Positions 27,178 through 35,341 of a stretch of DNA of 64,000 bases are shown in pieces (within the stretch, counting starts at the first letter, position 1; the number at the start of each line of letters is the position of its first letter). This DNA comes from Flavobacterium marginilacus. Its GTDB lineage: Bacteria > Bacteroidota > Bacteroidia > Flavobacteriales > Flavobacteriaceae. The notes below the pieces were generated by a model. That model was not told the origin of the DNA. It did not search any database and worked only from the letters and a program-made list of their open reading frames with translations. Location: assembly GCF_026870155.1 (NCBI RefSeq), contig NZ_CP113975.1, positions 2,232,001 to 2,296,000 of the forward strand. Direction: 5' to 3'. The position numbers and the translations under genes were made by a program.

Positions 27178-27963
27178 TTATTCAATCCCAAATTGTTTCT
27201 TTAGTTTTTGTAATTCTTTTTCCAGCTTAGATATCATAGACAATGCTTCATCAGCAATGGTAGGGTTGACTTTACCCAGTTTGCTACTCAAGTTATTCAT
27301 TTCCCTGTCAATTGTTTGCTCAGTGGTAATTGCATACGACTCAGTCTGGCGGATTGACTGGTGCCCCAGCATCTCTTTTACTACGGAAATAGGCATATCA
27401 TTATTAAGTGTAATTGTGCTAAGTACGTCTGGCTTTATGTGTGTTCAATTCGCAAGTAAACCCACATAGATCGGCTATTTCTTTTAGATATGCATTCATT
27501 TTTTGATTAGATGAGACGGGCAGGACAGCATTTCTTGAAAGACAGAGTGGATGTTCTTTGTACTTCTCGATTATTTCGAGGGCTTTAGGAAGTAATGGAA
27601 CATTGGTTACAGAGCCGGTTTTTTGTCTTTCGGACATTATCCATTGCGCTCCATCTATACCTATTTTTATATCTGTCTTCCGAAGTTGGTAAGCATCAAT
27701 ATAAGCCAGGCCAGTATAGCACTGAAAGACGAAGATATCTCGAACCGTTTGGAGTCTTGTGGTTGTAATACTGACCTGTTCGAGTGTGCGCAGTTCACTC
27801 GCGGTGAGTGGCCTTTTGACAGTTTTGTCATTTTACATTTGAATGCTCTGAAAGGATCTTGCGTAATTATATCTTTATCAATTGCCCTTTTGATAACCTT
27901 TTTCATGCAGGCAATATATTTCAAGGTTGAGTTATTTACACAATTTCGTACGGTTTTTAGATA
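27178..27963 (-). pseudogene. Tyrosine recombinase remnant, frameshifted and 5'-truncated
   Basis: DNA from 27178 to about 27963 closely matches 30380-31171 of the intact integrase gene. It has lost the N-terminal half, and two frameshifts break the rest. Near 27420, GTGCTAAGTACG faces GTGCTGCCAAAAGTACG in the intact copy, a 5-base deletion. Near 27823, one T of a T run is missing. The catalytic HKARRTF and SYAITTEQT segments are still readable in pieces. It marks an older integration event next to the intact one. Confidence 0.92.
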
Positions 27964-28068
27964 TCATCATGAGATAATAAAAGTAATATAGAGCTATACA
28001 AAAAAACATATTGCATGAATTTTTAATAAAAATATATGCAATTAAATATTATTTGCAACTTTTTAATC

Positions 28069-28643
28069 ATGAATAAGTTACAGGAACTGAAAAGTATTTA
28101 AAACGAGGAGAAGTATACCGTAGGGCTGATTTGTCCAAGTGGTCCAAATCTGTTGACCGTCATTTAGATGAGTTGGTACAGGAAGGCACTTTGCAAAAGC
28201 TGTCTCAAGGCTTATACTATTATCCTGAGGTAACTGTCTTTGGAGAAACACCTCCTGAAGAAGAAGTATTGTTGCGTTCTTTTCTCAAAGACAAACGTTT
28301 TTTGGTAACTTCCTTAAATGCTTATAATTCTTTGGGAGTAGGAACCACTCAGTTATACAATGGCAAAACGGTTTACAACCATAAACGTCATGGGGATTTT
28401 AATCTTGGGGGTATGACGTTTTCATTTAGGGTTAAACCTCATTTTCCATTAAAAGCTACTCCCGAATTTTTATTAGTTGACCTATTGAATAACCTTGATT
28501 ATTTGGCTGAAGACTTTAATGAAGTAGTATCAAAAGTGCGTTTCAAAGCAAAAACGATGGATGCTAAAAAGCTAAAGAAATCACTTCAAGAATATGGTAG
28601 TGTTAAAGCAAAAAAAATATTGGAACCTGTTATAACTGTGTAA
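28069..28643 (+). pseudogene. AbiEi-like/DUF6088 antitoxin-type gene with N-terminal frameshift
   Basis: The first frame starts at ATG 28069 (MNKLQELKSI) and stops at once; the remaining 170 residues follow from about 28100 in the next frame (KRGEVYRRADLSKWSKSVDRHLDELVQEG). Adding one T to the ATTT at about 28098 would give KSILKRGEVYRRAD and a continuous winged-helix N-terminus. The C-terminal part (TVFGETPPEEEVLLRSFLKDKRFLVTSLNAYNSLGVG) looks intact. A TTG at 28131 could give a shortened protein. The family resembles AbiEi-type antitoxins that act with a nucleotidyltransferase toxin, but no toxin is adjacent; the next gene is Fic. Confidence 0.7.
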
Positions 28644-28712
28644 TATATTTGACTACTTGCAGATAGTTCTGTAATTTAAAATTTAAATTTAATTCTAATT
28701 CTAAGAAAAATA

Positions 28713-28807
28713 AACGAGGGCAAAATTTACCCTCAATAATAAAACGAGAGTAATTTTTAATTATATTTACACTTGAAAATAGCACAAAGGTAAAAATTGC
28801 CCTCGTT
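28713..28807. promoter_or_regulatory. Repeated operator-like palindromes upstream of Fic gene
   Basis: GAGGGCAAAATTTACCCTC at 28716-28734 is a near palindrome. Its arm recurs inverted as AAAGGTAAAAATTGCCCTC at 28786-28804, and a weaker half site (CGAGAGTAATTTTTAATTA) starts near 28745. AACGAGGGCAAAATTTACC (28713-28731) and GGTAAAAATTGCCCTCGTT (28789-28807) form an imperfect 19-bp inverted repeat. The gene starts at 28823, so the sites cover the promoter. Confidence 0.7.
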
Positions 28808-28822
28808 CAAAATCTTTGAAAA

Positions 28823-29917
28823 ATGAGTAATAATAAATACAATTCAGCAATTCCATATAATGATTTACCCTTATTACCACCACAAGCGGAAATAGAAAAT
28901 ATAGTAATTCTAAAAAAAACAATTGTAGCGAGTAGAGCTTTATCAGAATTAAAAGGAGCAATCACAAATTTGCCCAATCCAACATTATTTATAGATACAA
29001 TCAACTTGCAAGAAGCACAAGCGAGTTCGGCGATAGAGAACATCATCACTACCCAAGATGAACTATTTAAGGCTTCAATCGCTGACAGAAAAAATGACAA
29101 TCCAGCGACAAAAGAAGTAATGCACTATAAAGATGCTTTATGGTATGGTGTAGACCAAATAAACAAACGTCCAATTTTAACCACAAATTTATTTGTGGCA
29201 TTAATGCAAATTATTAAAGAAAATCAATCAAATATTCGAAATGCACCAGGAACACAATTAAAAAATCCTGTTACAGATAGAGTAGTTTATACACCACCAG
29301 AAGGAGAAAACGTTATCCGAGAAAAATTAAAAAATCTGGAAGACTTTATCCACGCGGAAGATAACATCGACCCATTAGTGAAAATGGCAATCATACATTA
29401 TCAGTTTGAAGCGATACATCCATTTTTTGATGGAAATGGAAGGACAGGTAGGATAATATTATTGCTCTATTTAAAAATGACAGGATTAATGGATTTACCA
29501 GCTTTATATTTGAGTAATTACATTATTCAATACAAAGATAAATACTATACTAATTTAAGAAAAGTAACTGAAGAAGGCAACTGGCAAGATTGGATTATGT
29601 ATATGCTTGATATGGTAGAGCAAACATCTTTGAAAGGTAGAAACCAAATAGCAGAAATTGAGAAATTGATGAATGAAATGGGGAAAGAAATACAAGAACA
29701 ACTGCCGAAAATTTATTCAAAAGATTTAATGGAAGAGTTATTCAGATTGCCTTACACCAAAAGAAATCAATTAGAAAAAGCAGGATTAGGAAATCTAAAA
29801 ACGGTTGGAAATTATTTGAAAGAATTGGAGAACGATGGTTTCTTAAAAAGTGAACAAGTAGGTAAAGAAAAGTTATATTTGAATTTTAGGTTATTAGAGG
29901 TTTTAAAAGTGAAATAA
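28823..29917 (+). CDS. Fic family protein with N-terminal inhibitory motif
   Basis: This 364-residue protein carries the Fic core HPFFDGNGRTGR at residues 199-210, which transfers AMP or a similar group to target hydroxyls. The N-terminal part has the inhibitory helix motif S-x-x-x-E-N at residues 68-73 (SSAIEN), the class II layout with self-inhibition. The C-terminal part (residues 290-360, LPYTKRNQLEKAGLGNLKTVGNYLKELENDGFL) is a winged-helix domain that could bind DNA. Palindromic sites cover the promoter, so autoregulation is likely. The target is unknown. It sits beside a broken antitoxin-like gene. Confidence 0.92.
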   Translation: MSNNKYNSAIPYNDLPLLPPQAEIENIVILKKTIVASRALSELKGAITNLPNPTLFIDTINLQEAQASSAIENIITTQDELFKASIADRKNDNPATKEVMHYKDALWYGVDQINKRPILTTNLFVALMQIIKENQSNIRNAPGTQLKNPVTDRVVYTPPEGENVIREKLKNLEDFIHAEDNIDPLVKMAIIHYQFEAIHPFFDGNGRTGRIILLLYLKMTGLMDLPALYLSNYIIQYKDKYYTNLRKVTEEGNWQDWIMYMLDMVEQTSLKGRNQIAEIEKLMNEMGKEIQEQLPKIYSKDLMEELFRLPYTKRNQLEKAGLGNLKTVGNYLKELENDGFLKSEQVGKEKLYLNFRLLEVLKVK

Positions 29918-30142
29918 GAATTAAATCTAGTAGAAGTTCAATAACTGAACATCTAAATTTTTAATCTTTTTTTATTTCATCATATTTGTTTAGCAATATT
30001 TATTAAGCTTTTATTTGCCATTTCATTGCAAATGAACATATTTACAATTCACAATTGAAATGAATTGTTTACGATTAAGAGGGGGGTAAAATCGATTGCC
30101 TAAATTTAAAATGTATTTCAAATTACTGATATGTAGCGAATT

Positions 30143-30168
30143 AAAAGAGAGATGCAAATCCCTCTTTT
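30143..30168 (+). terminator. Terminator-like hairpin after Fic gene
   Basis: AAAAGAGAGAT at 30143-30153 pairs with ATCCCTCTTTT at 30158-30168 with one mismatch, around the loop GCAA, followed by GTC. It is 225 bp after the Fic stop codon. Confidence 0.55.
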
Positions 30169-30236
30169 GTCTGGGAAAGGCCTAAAATTAACGAAAAGAA
30201 CAACTTTTCAAAAAAAAATAAAAAAAAGGAGTAAAA

Positions 30237-30268
30237 CCTGCAAATTAAACTATTTGCAGGTTTTTTTT
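30237..30268. terminator. Strong terminator between Fic and integrase
   Basis: CCTGCAAAT at 30237-30245 pairs with ATTTGCAGG at 30252-30260, followed by eight T residues on the plus strand. The same stem core is used in the tmRNA terminator at 31889-31922. It would end the Fic transcript and could also end the integrase transcript from the right. Confidence 0.85.
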
Positions 30269-30379
30269 ACACTTTTTTTTAATATTTATAAAAAATCTCA
30301 AAATTTTTGTACACAATCGTGGAGCAATTTGACAATTGGTGTTACTTGATTTTAATTTTGCTAAGGTTGTTTTTTTAGT

Positions 30380-31684
30380 TTATTTAATACCAAATTGTTT
30401 CTTTAGTTTTTGTAATTCTTTTTCCAGCTTAGATATCATAGACATTGCTTCATCAGGAATAGTAGGGTGAACGTTACCCAGCTTGCTACTCAAGTTATTC
30501 ATTTCCCTGCCAATTGTTTGCTCAGTGGTAATTGCATATGACTCTGTCTGGCGGATTGACTGGTGCCCCAGCATCTCTTTTACTACGGAAATGGGTACAT
30601 CATTATTAAGAGTAACTGTGCTGCCAAAAGTACGTCTGGCTTTATGTGTGTTCAATTCGCAGGTAAACCCGCATAGATCGGCTATTTCTTTAAGATATGC
30701 ATTCATTTTTTGATTAGATGAGACGGGCAGGACAGTATTTCTTGAAAGGCAGAGTGGATGTTCTTTATACTTCTCAATTATTTCGAGTGCTTTAGGAAGT
30801 AATGGTACATTGGTCACAGAACCAGTCTTTTGTCTTTCGGACATTATCCATTGAGCTCCATCTATACCTATTTTTATATCTGTTTTCCGAAGTTGGTAAG
30901 CATCAATATAAGCCAGGCCAGTATAGCACTGAAAGACAAAGATATCCCGAACTGTTTGGAGTCTTGTGGTTGGAATATCGATATGTTCCAGCGTATGCAA
31001 TTCACTCGCGGTGAGTGGTCTTTTGACGGTTTTTGTCATTTTACGTTTGAATGCTCTGAAAGGATCCTGAACAATTATATCTTTATCAATTGCCCTGTTG
31101 ATAACCTTTTTCATGCAGGCAATATATTTCAAGGCAGAGTTATTTACACAATTTCGTACGGTCTTTAGATATAATTCATAGCTGATGATAAAATCATAAT
31201 CTAGGTCCCTGAATTCAATATCCTCCGTCGCGTATTTGTATTTGACAAATTCTCTTGCATGAAATCTTGCTGTCTCATAGCGTTTGTGTGTCGCTAAAGC
31301 ATAATCCTGTGGAACCAGTGCCAACATCTCGTCATTATGCTTTTTAAATTCTTCAAGAAGCATTGCTTTTGAAACTATCCTTCCCAATACAAAATCAATA
31401 ATCCGCTGCGCGGAAATCGATTTTCCGTTGTAAATTAAATCCATCTTGAACTGGTTGATTCTAGTTGTTATAGCATCCAGAAAATGATTTAGCGCCCTGG
31501 CATCTTCCTTATTTCCCGTTGCTCTTTCTGTTTTTTGATCCCACCTTTGAATGTCCCATTTTCTTTTGGTAGATGTCTCTTTTGGTATTCCGTCTACTGT
31601 TACTCTCAGATAAATATATCTGATGTTTGATTTGTTTTTGGGTGTTTTCAAAAAGAAACAAAGCCCAAAGCTGCTTTCTAACAT
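30380..31684 (-). CDS. Tyrosine recombinase (integrase), Bacteroidota type
   Basis: This 434-residue site-specific recombinase has an N-terminal arm-binding region (residues 1-100), a SAM-like core-binding domain (105-215) and a catalytic domain. Catalytic residues visible are His347 and Arg350 (HKARRTF), His374 (LGHQSIRQT) and the nucleophile Tyr383 (SYA). The first Arg expected in TGLR is Ala here (CYTGLAYIDAYQL), as in IntDOT-like enzymes that lack Arg I. It lies about 300 bp from the 3' end of the tmRNA gene, a common integration site, and a truncated relative lies 3.2 kb to the left. Confidence 0.92.
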   Translation of the reverse strand: MLESSFGLCFFLKTPKNKSNIRYIYLRVTVDGIPKETSTKRKWDIQRWDQKTERATGNKEDARALNHFLDAITTRINQFKMDLIYNGKSISAQRIIDFVLGRIVSKAMLLEEFKKHNDEMLALVPQDYALATHKRYETARFHAREFVKYKYATEDIEFRDLDYDFIISYELYLKTVRNCVNNSALKYIACMKKVINRAIDKDIIVQDPFRAFKRKMTKTVKRPLTASELHTLEHIDIPTTRLQTVRDIFVFQCYTGLAYIDAYQLRKTDIKIGIDGAQWIMSERQKTGSVTNVPLLPKALEIIEKYKEHPLCLSRNTVLPVSSNQKMNAYLKEIADLCGFTCELNTHKARRTFGSTVTLNNDVPISVVKEMLGHQSIRQTESYAITTEQTIGREMNNLSSKLGNVHPTIPDEAMSMISKLEKELQKLKKQFGIK

Positions 31685-31795
31685 AATTCAATTTTTTAAA
31701 TTAATAAATATAGAATTATGACGTTCTTTAGTCAAGTCGTTAAGCTGTTTTACATGTTGTAAATCAGTATCTTAAAAGTTCTTTTATGACATAAT

Positions 31796-31830
31796 TGTGG
31801 CACTTTTTTTTGCAATAGCAAAATGCCACA
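31796..31830. other. Hairpin upstream of integrase
   Basis: TGTGGCA at 31796-31802 pairs with TGCCACA at 31824-31830 around an A/T-rich loop. It is upstream of the integrase start and downstream of tmRNA. It could be a recombinase-binding site or a weak terminator; nothing more can be said. Confidence 0.4.
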
Positions 31831-31888
31831 GTACTGCCATATAAATTTGGAGCACTTTTAAAAATTTTGATAGTTGCAGGTAAAATAA

Positions 31889-31922
31889 AAAAGCCTGCAA
31901 ATTCAAAAATTTGCAGGCTTTT
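31889..31922 (-). terminator. tmRNA terminator
   Basis: AAAAGCCTGCAAAT at 31889-31902 pairs perfectly with ATTTGCAGGCTTTT at 31909-31922. On the minus strand the stem is followed by a T run, 66 bp after the tmRNA 3' end. Confidence 0.85.
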
Positions 31923-31987
31923 AAAGGGTTTCGAGACATTTTGTGCGTTTTTGACAACTTTGAAAAGTTGGCTTTAAACAGTCCCAG

Positions 31988-32381
31988 TGGAATCGCCGGG
32001 AATCGAACCCGGGTCCAAACAAGCAACTAAAGAGCTTTCTACACGCTTATTTCCTGAATGGATTTTAGACGCTGAGTTAGGTCAGGAACAACCGCTCTTT
32101 GCTTAGCTTCTTTAGTTTCGAAATCCGTCCAAAGCTTACGGAAATCTAGGTTTAAATTTACGATTCATCTTAATCGACCGCTATAAACCAAAGCTTTCGA
32201 GATGAATCCTGCTTTCCTACCTTGTAGGACGAGGCTAATCTTACTATAATTCAGATTATGCAGCAAGAGCGTAGTTTCCTTCGCCGTGTAAAATGTTTGA
32301 GACCTTTTATTTACGAGAATTATCCCAGTTCTCGACGTGCTTACTTTTCAATTCGACTTGCTGTCAAAACCAGTCGACCCC
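31988..32381 (-). ncRNA. ssrA: Transfer-messenger RNA (tmRNA)
   Basis: The minus strand begins GGGGUCGACUGGUUUUGACA at 32381 and ends with a T arm (GGGUUCGAUUCCCGGCGAUU) at 31988-32010. The 5' GGGGUCG pairs with 3' CGAUUCC to form the acceptor stem, with G-U pairs. The tag reading frame encodes GEGNYALAA followed by TAA at 32266-32268. Only the first base of CCA is encoded, since CUG follows the discriminator A. It rescues stalled ribosomes with SmpB. A perfect terminator follows at 31889, and a tyrosine recombinase lies beyond it, so this is a likely integration site. Confidence 0.95.
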
Positions 32382-32393
32382 ATTTTTTATTTT

Positions 32394-32583
32394 AGATTGC
32401 AGATATCAGATATTAGATTACACAATCTTAAATTGGACTGCAAATATACGATATGAATTTCAAAATTCAATGTCAAAATTTATTAAGTGTATTAATTTCA
32501 AAAATTAACTACAGTTTAAAATTACTAAATCTGAATATTGCAATCCAAAATCTGCTGTCTGATATCTGATAACTGCAATCTGA
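32394..32583. repeat. Inverted repeat pair between tmRNA and beta-lactamase-like gene
   Basis: AGATTGCAGATATCAGATAT starting at 32394 faces its near reverse complement in 32558-32583 (ATATCTGATAACTGCAATCT). The arms are about 24 bp with few differences and about 140 bp apart, with no gene in between. It looks like a small interspersed repeat or a large stem-loop. Confidence 0.6.
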
Positions 32584-32584
32584 T

Positions 32585-33799
32585 TTACTCAGTATCTTTT
32601 ACTTTAAACGGGTAATCACCAAAGATGACAGACAATTTTCGCACCGCATATGTGCTTCGGTTGAATTTATTGGACAAGGCAATTATTGTTACGTTTTCAT
32701 CTTTCAAAGTGATGTAGGATGATGTAAAACCATGCCACCAGCCATTATGAAAATAGAAGTTTTTGCCAGTTTCCCAATTAATCATCCGAATACCCAATCC
32801 GTAATTTTTAGTTCCTTTATGTTCGTTGCTGTATCCTGTATACACTTGTGCCAGCAGTTCAGGTTCCAAAAAATATGGAGAATTTCTTGCTCTGTCAAAT
32901 TTCAATAAATCTCTGGGAGTGGAATAGATATTTTTGTCGCCATATATTTTGTCTAGATAATCGATGCCAATTTCTACCCTGTTGGCTTTATAGGATGGCG
33001 CTACATTATGTTTGTCTTTTTCAAAATCCAAGACAAAAGTATGAGTCATTCCCAGCGGTTTGAAAATGATCTGTGCCATCGCATCTCTATAGGAAAGCTT
33101 GGTTACTTTCTCAATAATCAAAGCCAGCATCGCATAATTAGTATTGCAGTATGCAAAACGGGTACCGGTTTTTTGCTCCAATTGGATTCCTTTAGTCCCC
33201 ATTATCGTTAATATATCATGATTGGTCAAAGTATTATGTCTGTCCCAGACACTTTTGTCCCGATCGGTAAAATAGGCATAGCTGCGCATACCGCTTCTAT
33301 GGCAAAGCAGCATCCTAACAGTAACCTCTGGATAGGGAAATTCTGGCAGGAAATCAGTTACTTTCTGGTCTAAGTCAATTCTTTTTGCATTTACTAATTT
33401 TAATACAGCCGTTGCTGTCAGTACTTTGCTGACCGACGCAATATGAATAGAAGTAGTGTCAGTTATTGGTGTTTTGTCTCTTAAATTAGAATAACCTTCG
33501 TATTTTTCATAAATGATCTGGCCATTTTTTGCCACAAGAAACCCGCCGTTCATACTATTATTTGGCCAGTTTTTCTTAACGAAAGAATCAATCTGGAGCT
33601 GTTTTTCTTTGATATAATCTGCAGTAAGTGGTTCTTCCTTGCCCATAGGTTTCATTTTAGGCAAAACATTTTTTGGAAGATCAGCGTCTTTTATTTCTAT
33701 TGCCGCTTTTTCTTTAGCATCAGATTCATTTTTGCAGGAAGTCAATACCGCTATTGGGAGCAGTAAATATAGTATATTTGCCTTTTTTATTAAATTCAT
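32585..33799 (-). CDS. Serine hydrolase of the beta-lactamase/class C family, lipoprotein
   Basis: Starting at ATG 33797-33799, this 404-residue protein has a lipoprotein signal (ILYLLLPIAVLTSC) and a serine beta-lactamase-like domain. The SxxK motif is in IHIASVSKVLTATAVL, the YxN motif in FAYCNTNYAML, and HNG in YFHNGWWHGF stands for the third motif. An upstream ATG at 33820 would add seven residues without improving the signal. Such proteins are often D-alanyl-peptidases or esterases rather than antibiotic-destroying enzymes, so the activity is not fixed. It would act in the cell envelope. Confidence 0.85.
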   Translation of the reverse strand: MNLIKKANILYLLLPIAVLTSCKNESDAKEKAAIEIKDADLPKNVLPKMKPMGKEEPLTADYIKEKQLQIDSFVKKNWPNNSMNGGFLVAKNGQIIYEKYEGYSNLRDKTPITDTTSIHIASVSKVLTATAVLKLVNAKRIDLDQKVTDFLPEFPYPEVTVRMLLCHRSGMRSYAYFTDRDKSVWDRHNTLTNHDILTIMGTKGIQLEQKTGTRFAYCNTNYAMLALIIEKVTKLSYRDAMAQIIFKPLGMTHTFVLDFEKDKHNVAPSYKANRVEIGIDYLDKIYGDKNIYSTPRDLLKFDRARNSPYFLEPELLAQVYTGYSNEHKGTKNYGLGIRMINWETGKNFYFHNGWWHGFTSSYITLKDENVTIIALSNKFNRSTYAVRKLSVIFGDYPFKVKDTE

Positions 33800-34045
33800 T
33801 TTTGAGGGACTAAAAAGCAAATATATATAATCCTCCGGTTTTGTTTTTGTTTTTTTTTATTTATGAATATTATTTTTTATTAACCCGAAAAAAGGAGTTT
33901 TTTATAGTTAATTAATCATCATCGTGTTAAGTTTTTTTAGTAAAGAAAAAGGTTTATTAAAAAAGTGGAAATTAAATAATAAAGTTATATTTGTAACAAA
34001 TATTGTTTTTTAAGTTACATTTTTACAAATTTTAAAAAAATAAAT

Positions 34046-35248
34046 ATGAAATTCGGAATTATAAAAGAAAGAAAAAATCCGCCGGACAGGAGGGTCGTTT
34101 TCTCACCAAATGAATTAGCCAAAATAAAGCAGCAGTACCATGACTGCACTGTAAAAGTTGAAAGTTCTGATATTCGAATTTTTACGGATGTTCAATATCA
34201 AAGCATGGGAATCGAAGTTGTTAATGATGTAAGTGACTGCGATGTTCTTTTTGGGGTAAAGGAAGTTCCTGTGGATCATTTGATTCCTAATAAATCCTAT
34301 TTCTTTTTTTCGCATACTATCAAAAAACAGCCTTATAACCGAAAATTACTGCAGGCAGTTTTGGAAAAAAACATTGATCTGTATGATCACGAAACCATTG
34401 TTGATTCTCATAACCGAAGATTAATCGGTTTTGGGCGGTATGCTGGATTTGTAGGGACTTATAATGCTTTCCGTGCTTTCGGAATTAAATTTGAGCTGTT
34501 TAAAATGCCAAAAGCCGAAACGCTCTCTGGTAAAGATGCCTTGACTGCCCATCTGAAAAGACATATTCTGCCTCCTCTGAAAATTGTGGTTACAGGAACA
34601 GGTAAAGTTGGAAATGGTGCTGCGGAAATGCTGAAAGCTATGAAAATAAAAGAAGTTACACCTGAAAATTTTCTGGCTAAAAATTTCACCCAGGCCGTTT
34701 ATACCCAGATTGATGTTTTGGATTATAATAAAAGAAAAGACGGTCAGGTATTGGATTTTATCGATTTTCATAATAATCCGTCAGAATATATTTCAGACTT
34801 TGAACGTTTCACCAAAGTTTCAGATATTTATATAACGGCTCATTTTCATGCTAATGATGCTCCTGTAATTTTATCCCGCGAAATGCTTCAGGCTAATGAC
34901 TGCAAAATAAAAGTAGTGGCTGATATTTCCTGCGACGTTAATGGTCCAATCGCGTGTACGCTGCGTTCCTCGACTATTGCCGATCCATTATACGGTTATC
35001 TTCCAAACGAAGACAAAGAAGTAGATGTTTTTCATCCAGCAGCTATTGTCGTTATGGCTGTTGATAATTTACCTTGTGAATTGCCAAAAGATTCGAGCGA
35101 AGGTTTTGGAGAAATGTTTTCAGAGCATGTTATTCCTGCTTTTTTCAATGGTGATAAAGACGGTATCCTCAAAAGAGCAAAAATAACCGAAAACGGAAAA
35201 CTCACCGAACGTTTCGGCTATCTGCAGGATTATGTTGATGGAAAATGA
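34046..35248 (+). CDS. NAD(P)-dependent oxidoreductase, AlaDH/PNT-like (saccharopine dehydrogenase type)
   Basis: This 400-residue protein has an N-terminal AlaDH/PNT-type domain (MKFGIIKERKNPPDRRVVFSP) and a Rossmann-like segment LKIVVTGTGKVGNGAAEML near residue 180. The lysine-forming saccharopine dehydrogenase and alanine dehydrogenase families share this fold. The KERKNPPDRRV start is closest to the saccharopine (lysine-forming) type of Bacteroidota, but the substrate is not proven. It would be cytoplasmic. The gene is divergent from the beta-lactamase-like gene, and a TATATTTG at 33986 could be its -7 element. Confidence 0.78.
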   Translation: MKFGIIKERKNPPDRRVVFSPNELAKIKQQYHDCTVKVESSDIRIFTDVQYQSMGIEVVNDVSDCDVLFGVKEVPVDHLIPNKSYFFFSHTIKKQPYNRKLLQAVLEKNIDLYDHETIVDSHNRRLIGFGRYAGFVGTYNAFRAFGIKFELFKMPKAETLSGKDALTAHLKRHILPPLKIVVTGTGKVGNGAAEMLKAMKIKEVTPENFLAKNFTQAVYTQIDVLDYNKRKDGQVLDFIDFHNNPSEYISDFERFTKVSDIYITAHFHANDAPVILSREMLQANDCKIKVVADISCDVNGPIACTLRSSTIADPLYGYLPNEDKEVDVFHPAAIVVMAVDNLPCELPKDSSEGFGEMFSEHVIPAFFNGDKDGILKRAKITENGKLTERFGYLQDYVDGK

Positions 35249-35341
35249 AAATAATTATTAATTGTTAATAGTTAATTATGAATTAAATTAGCGTTGAATA
35301 AGGTTTAAAAAATAATTAACCATTACAATTTAACCATTAAT

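Noticed and set aside
27623-27991. Plus-strand frame over the integrase remnant
   Set aside because: It is antisense to the decayed recombinase sequence and has no independent support.
30143-30168. Sequence GATGCAAATCCCTCTTTT looked like a tRNA T-arm end and possible attachment-site remnant
   Set aside because: It folds as a simple hairpin with AAAAGAGAGAT and no other tRNA parts are near; a terminator reading is simpler.
30152-30349. Small plus-strand frame between Fic and integrase
   Set aside because: It runs over two terminator hairpins and low-complexity A-rich DNA and has no recognisable protein pattern.
31784-32026. Open frame across the tmRNA terminator and 3' end
   Set aside because: It lies over the tmRNA gene end and a terminator, has no protein-like features and no start context.
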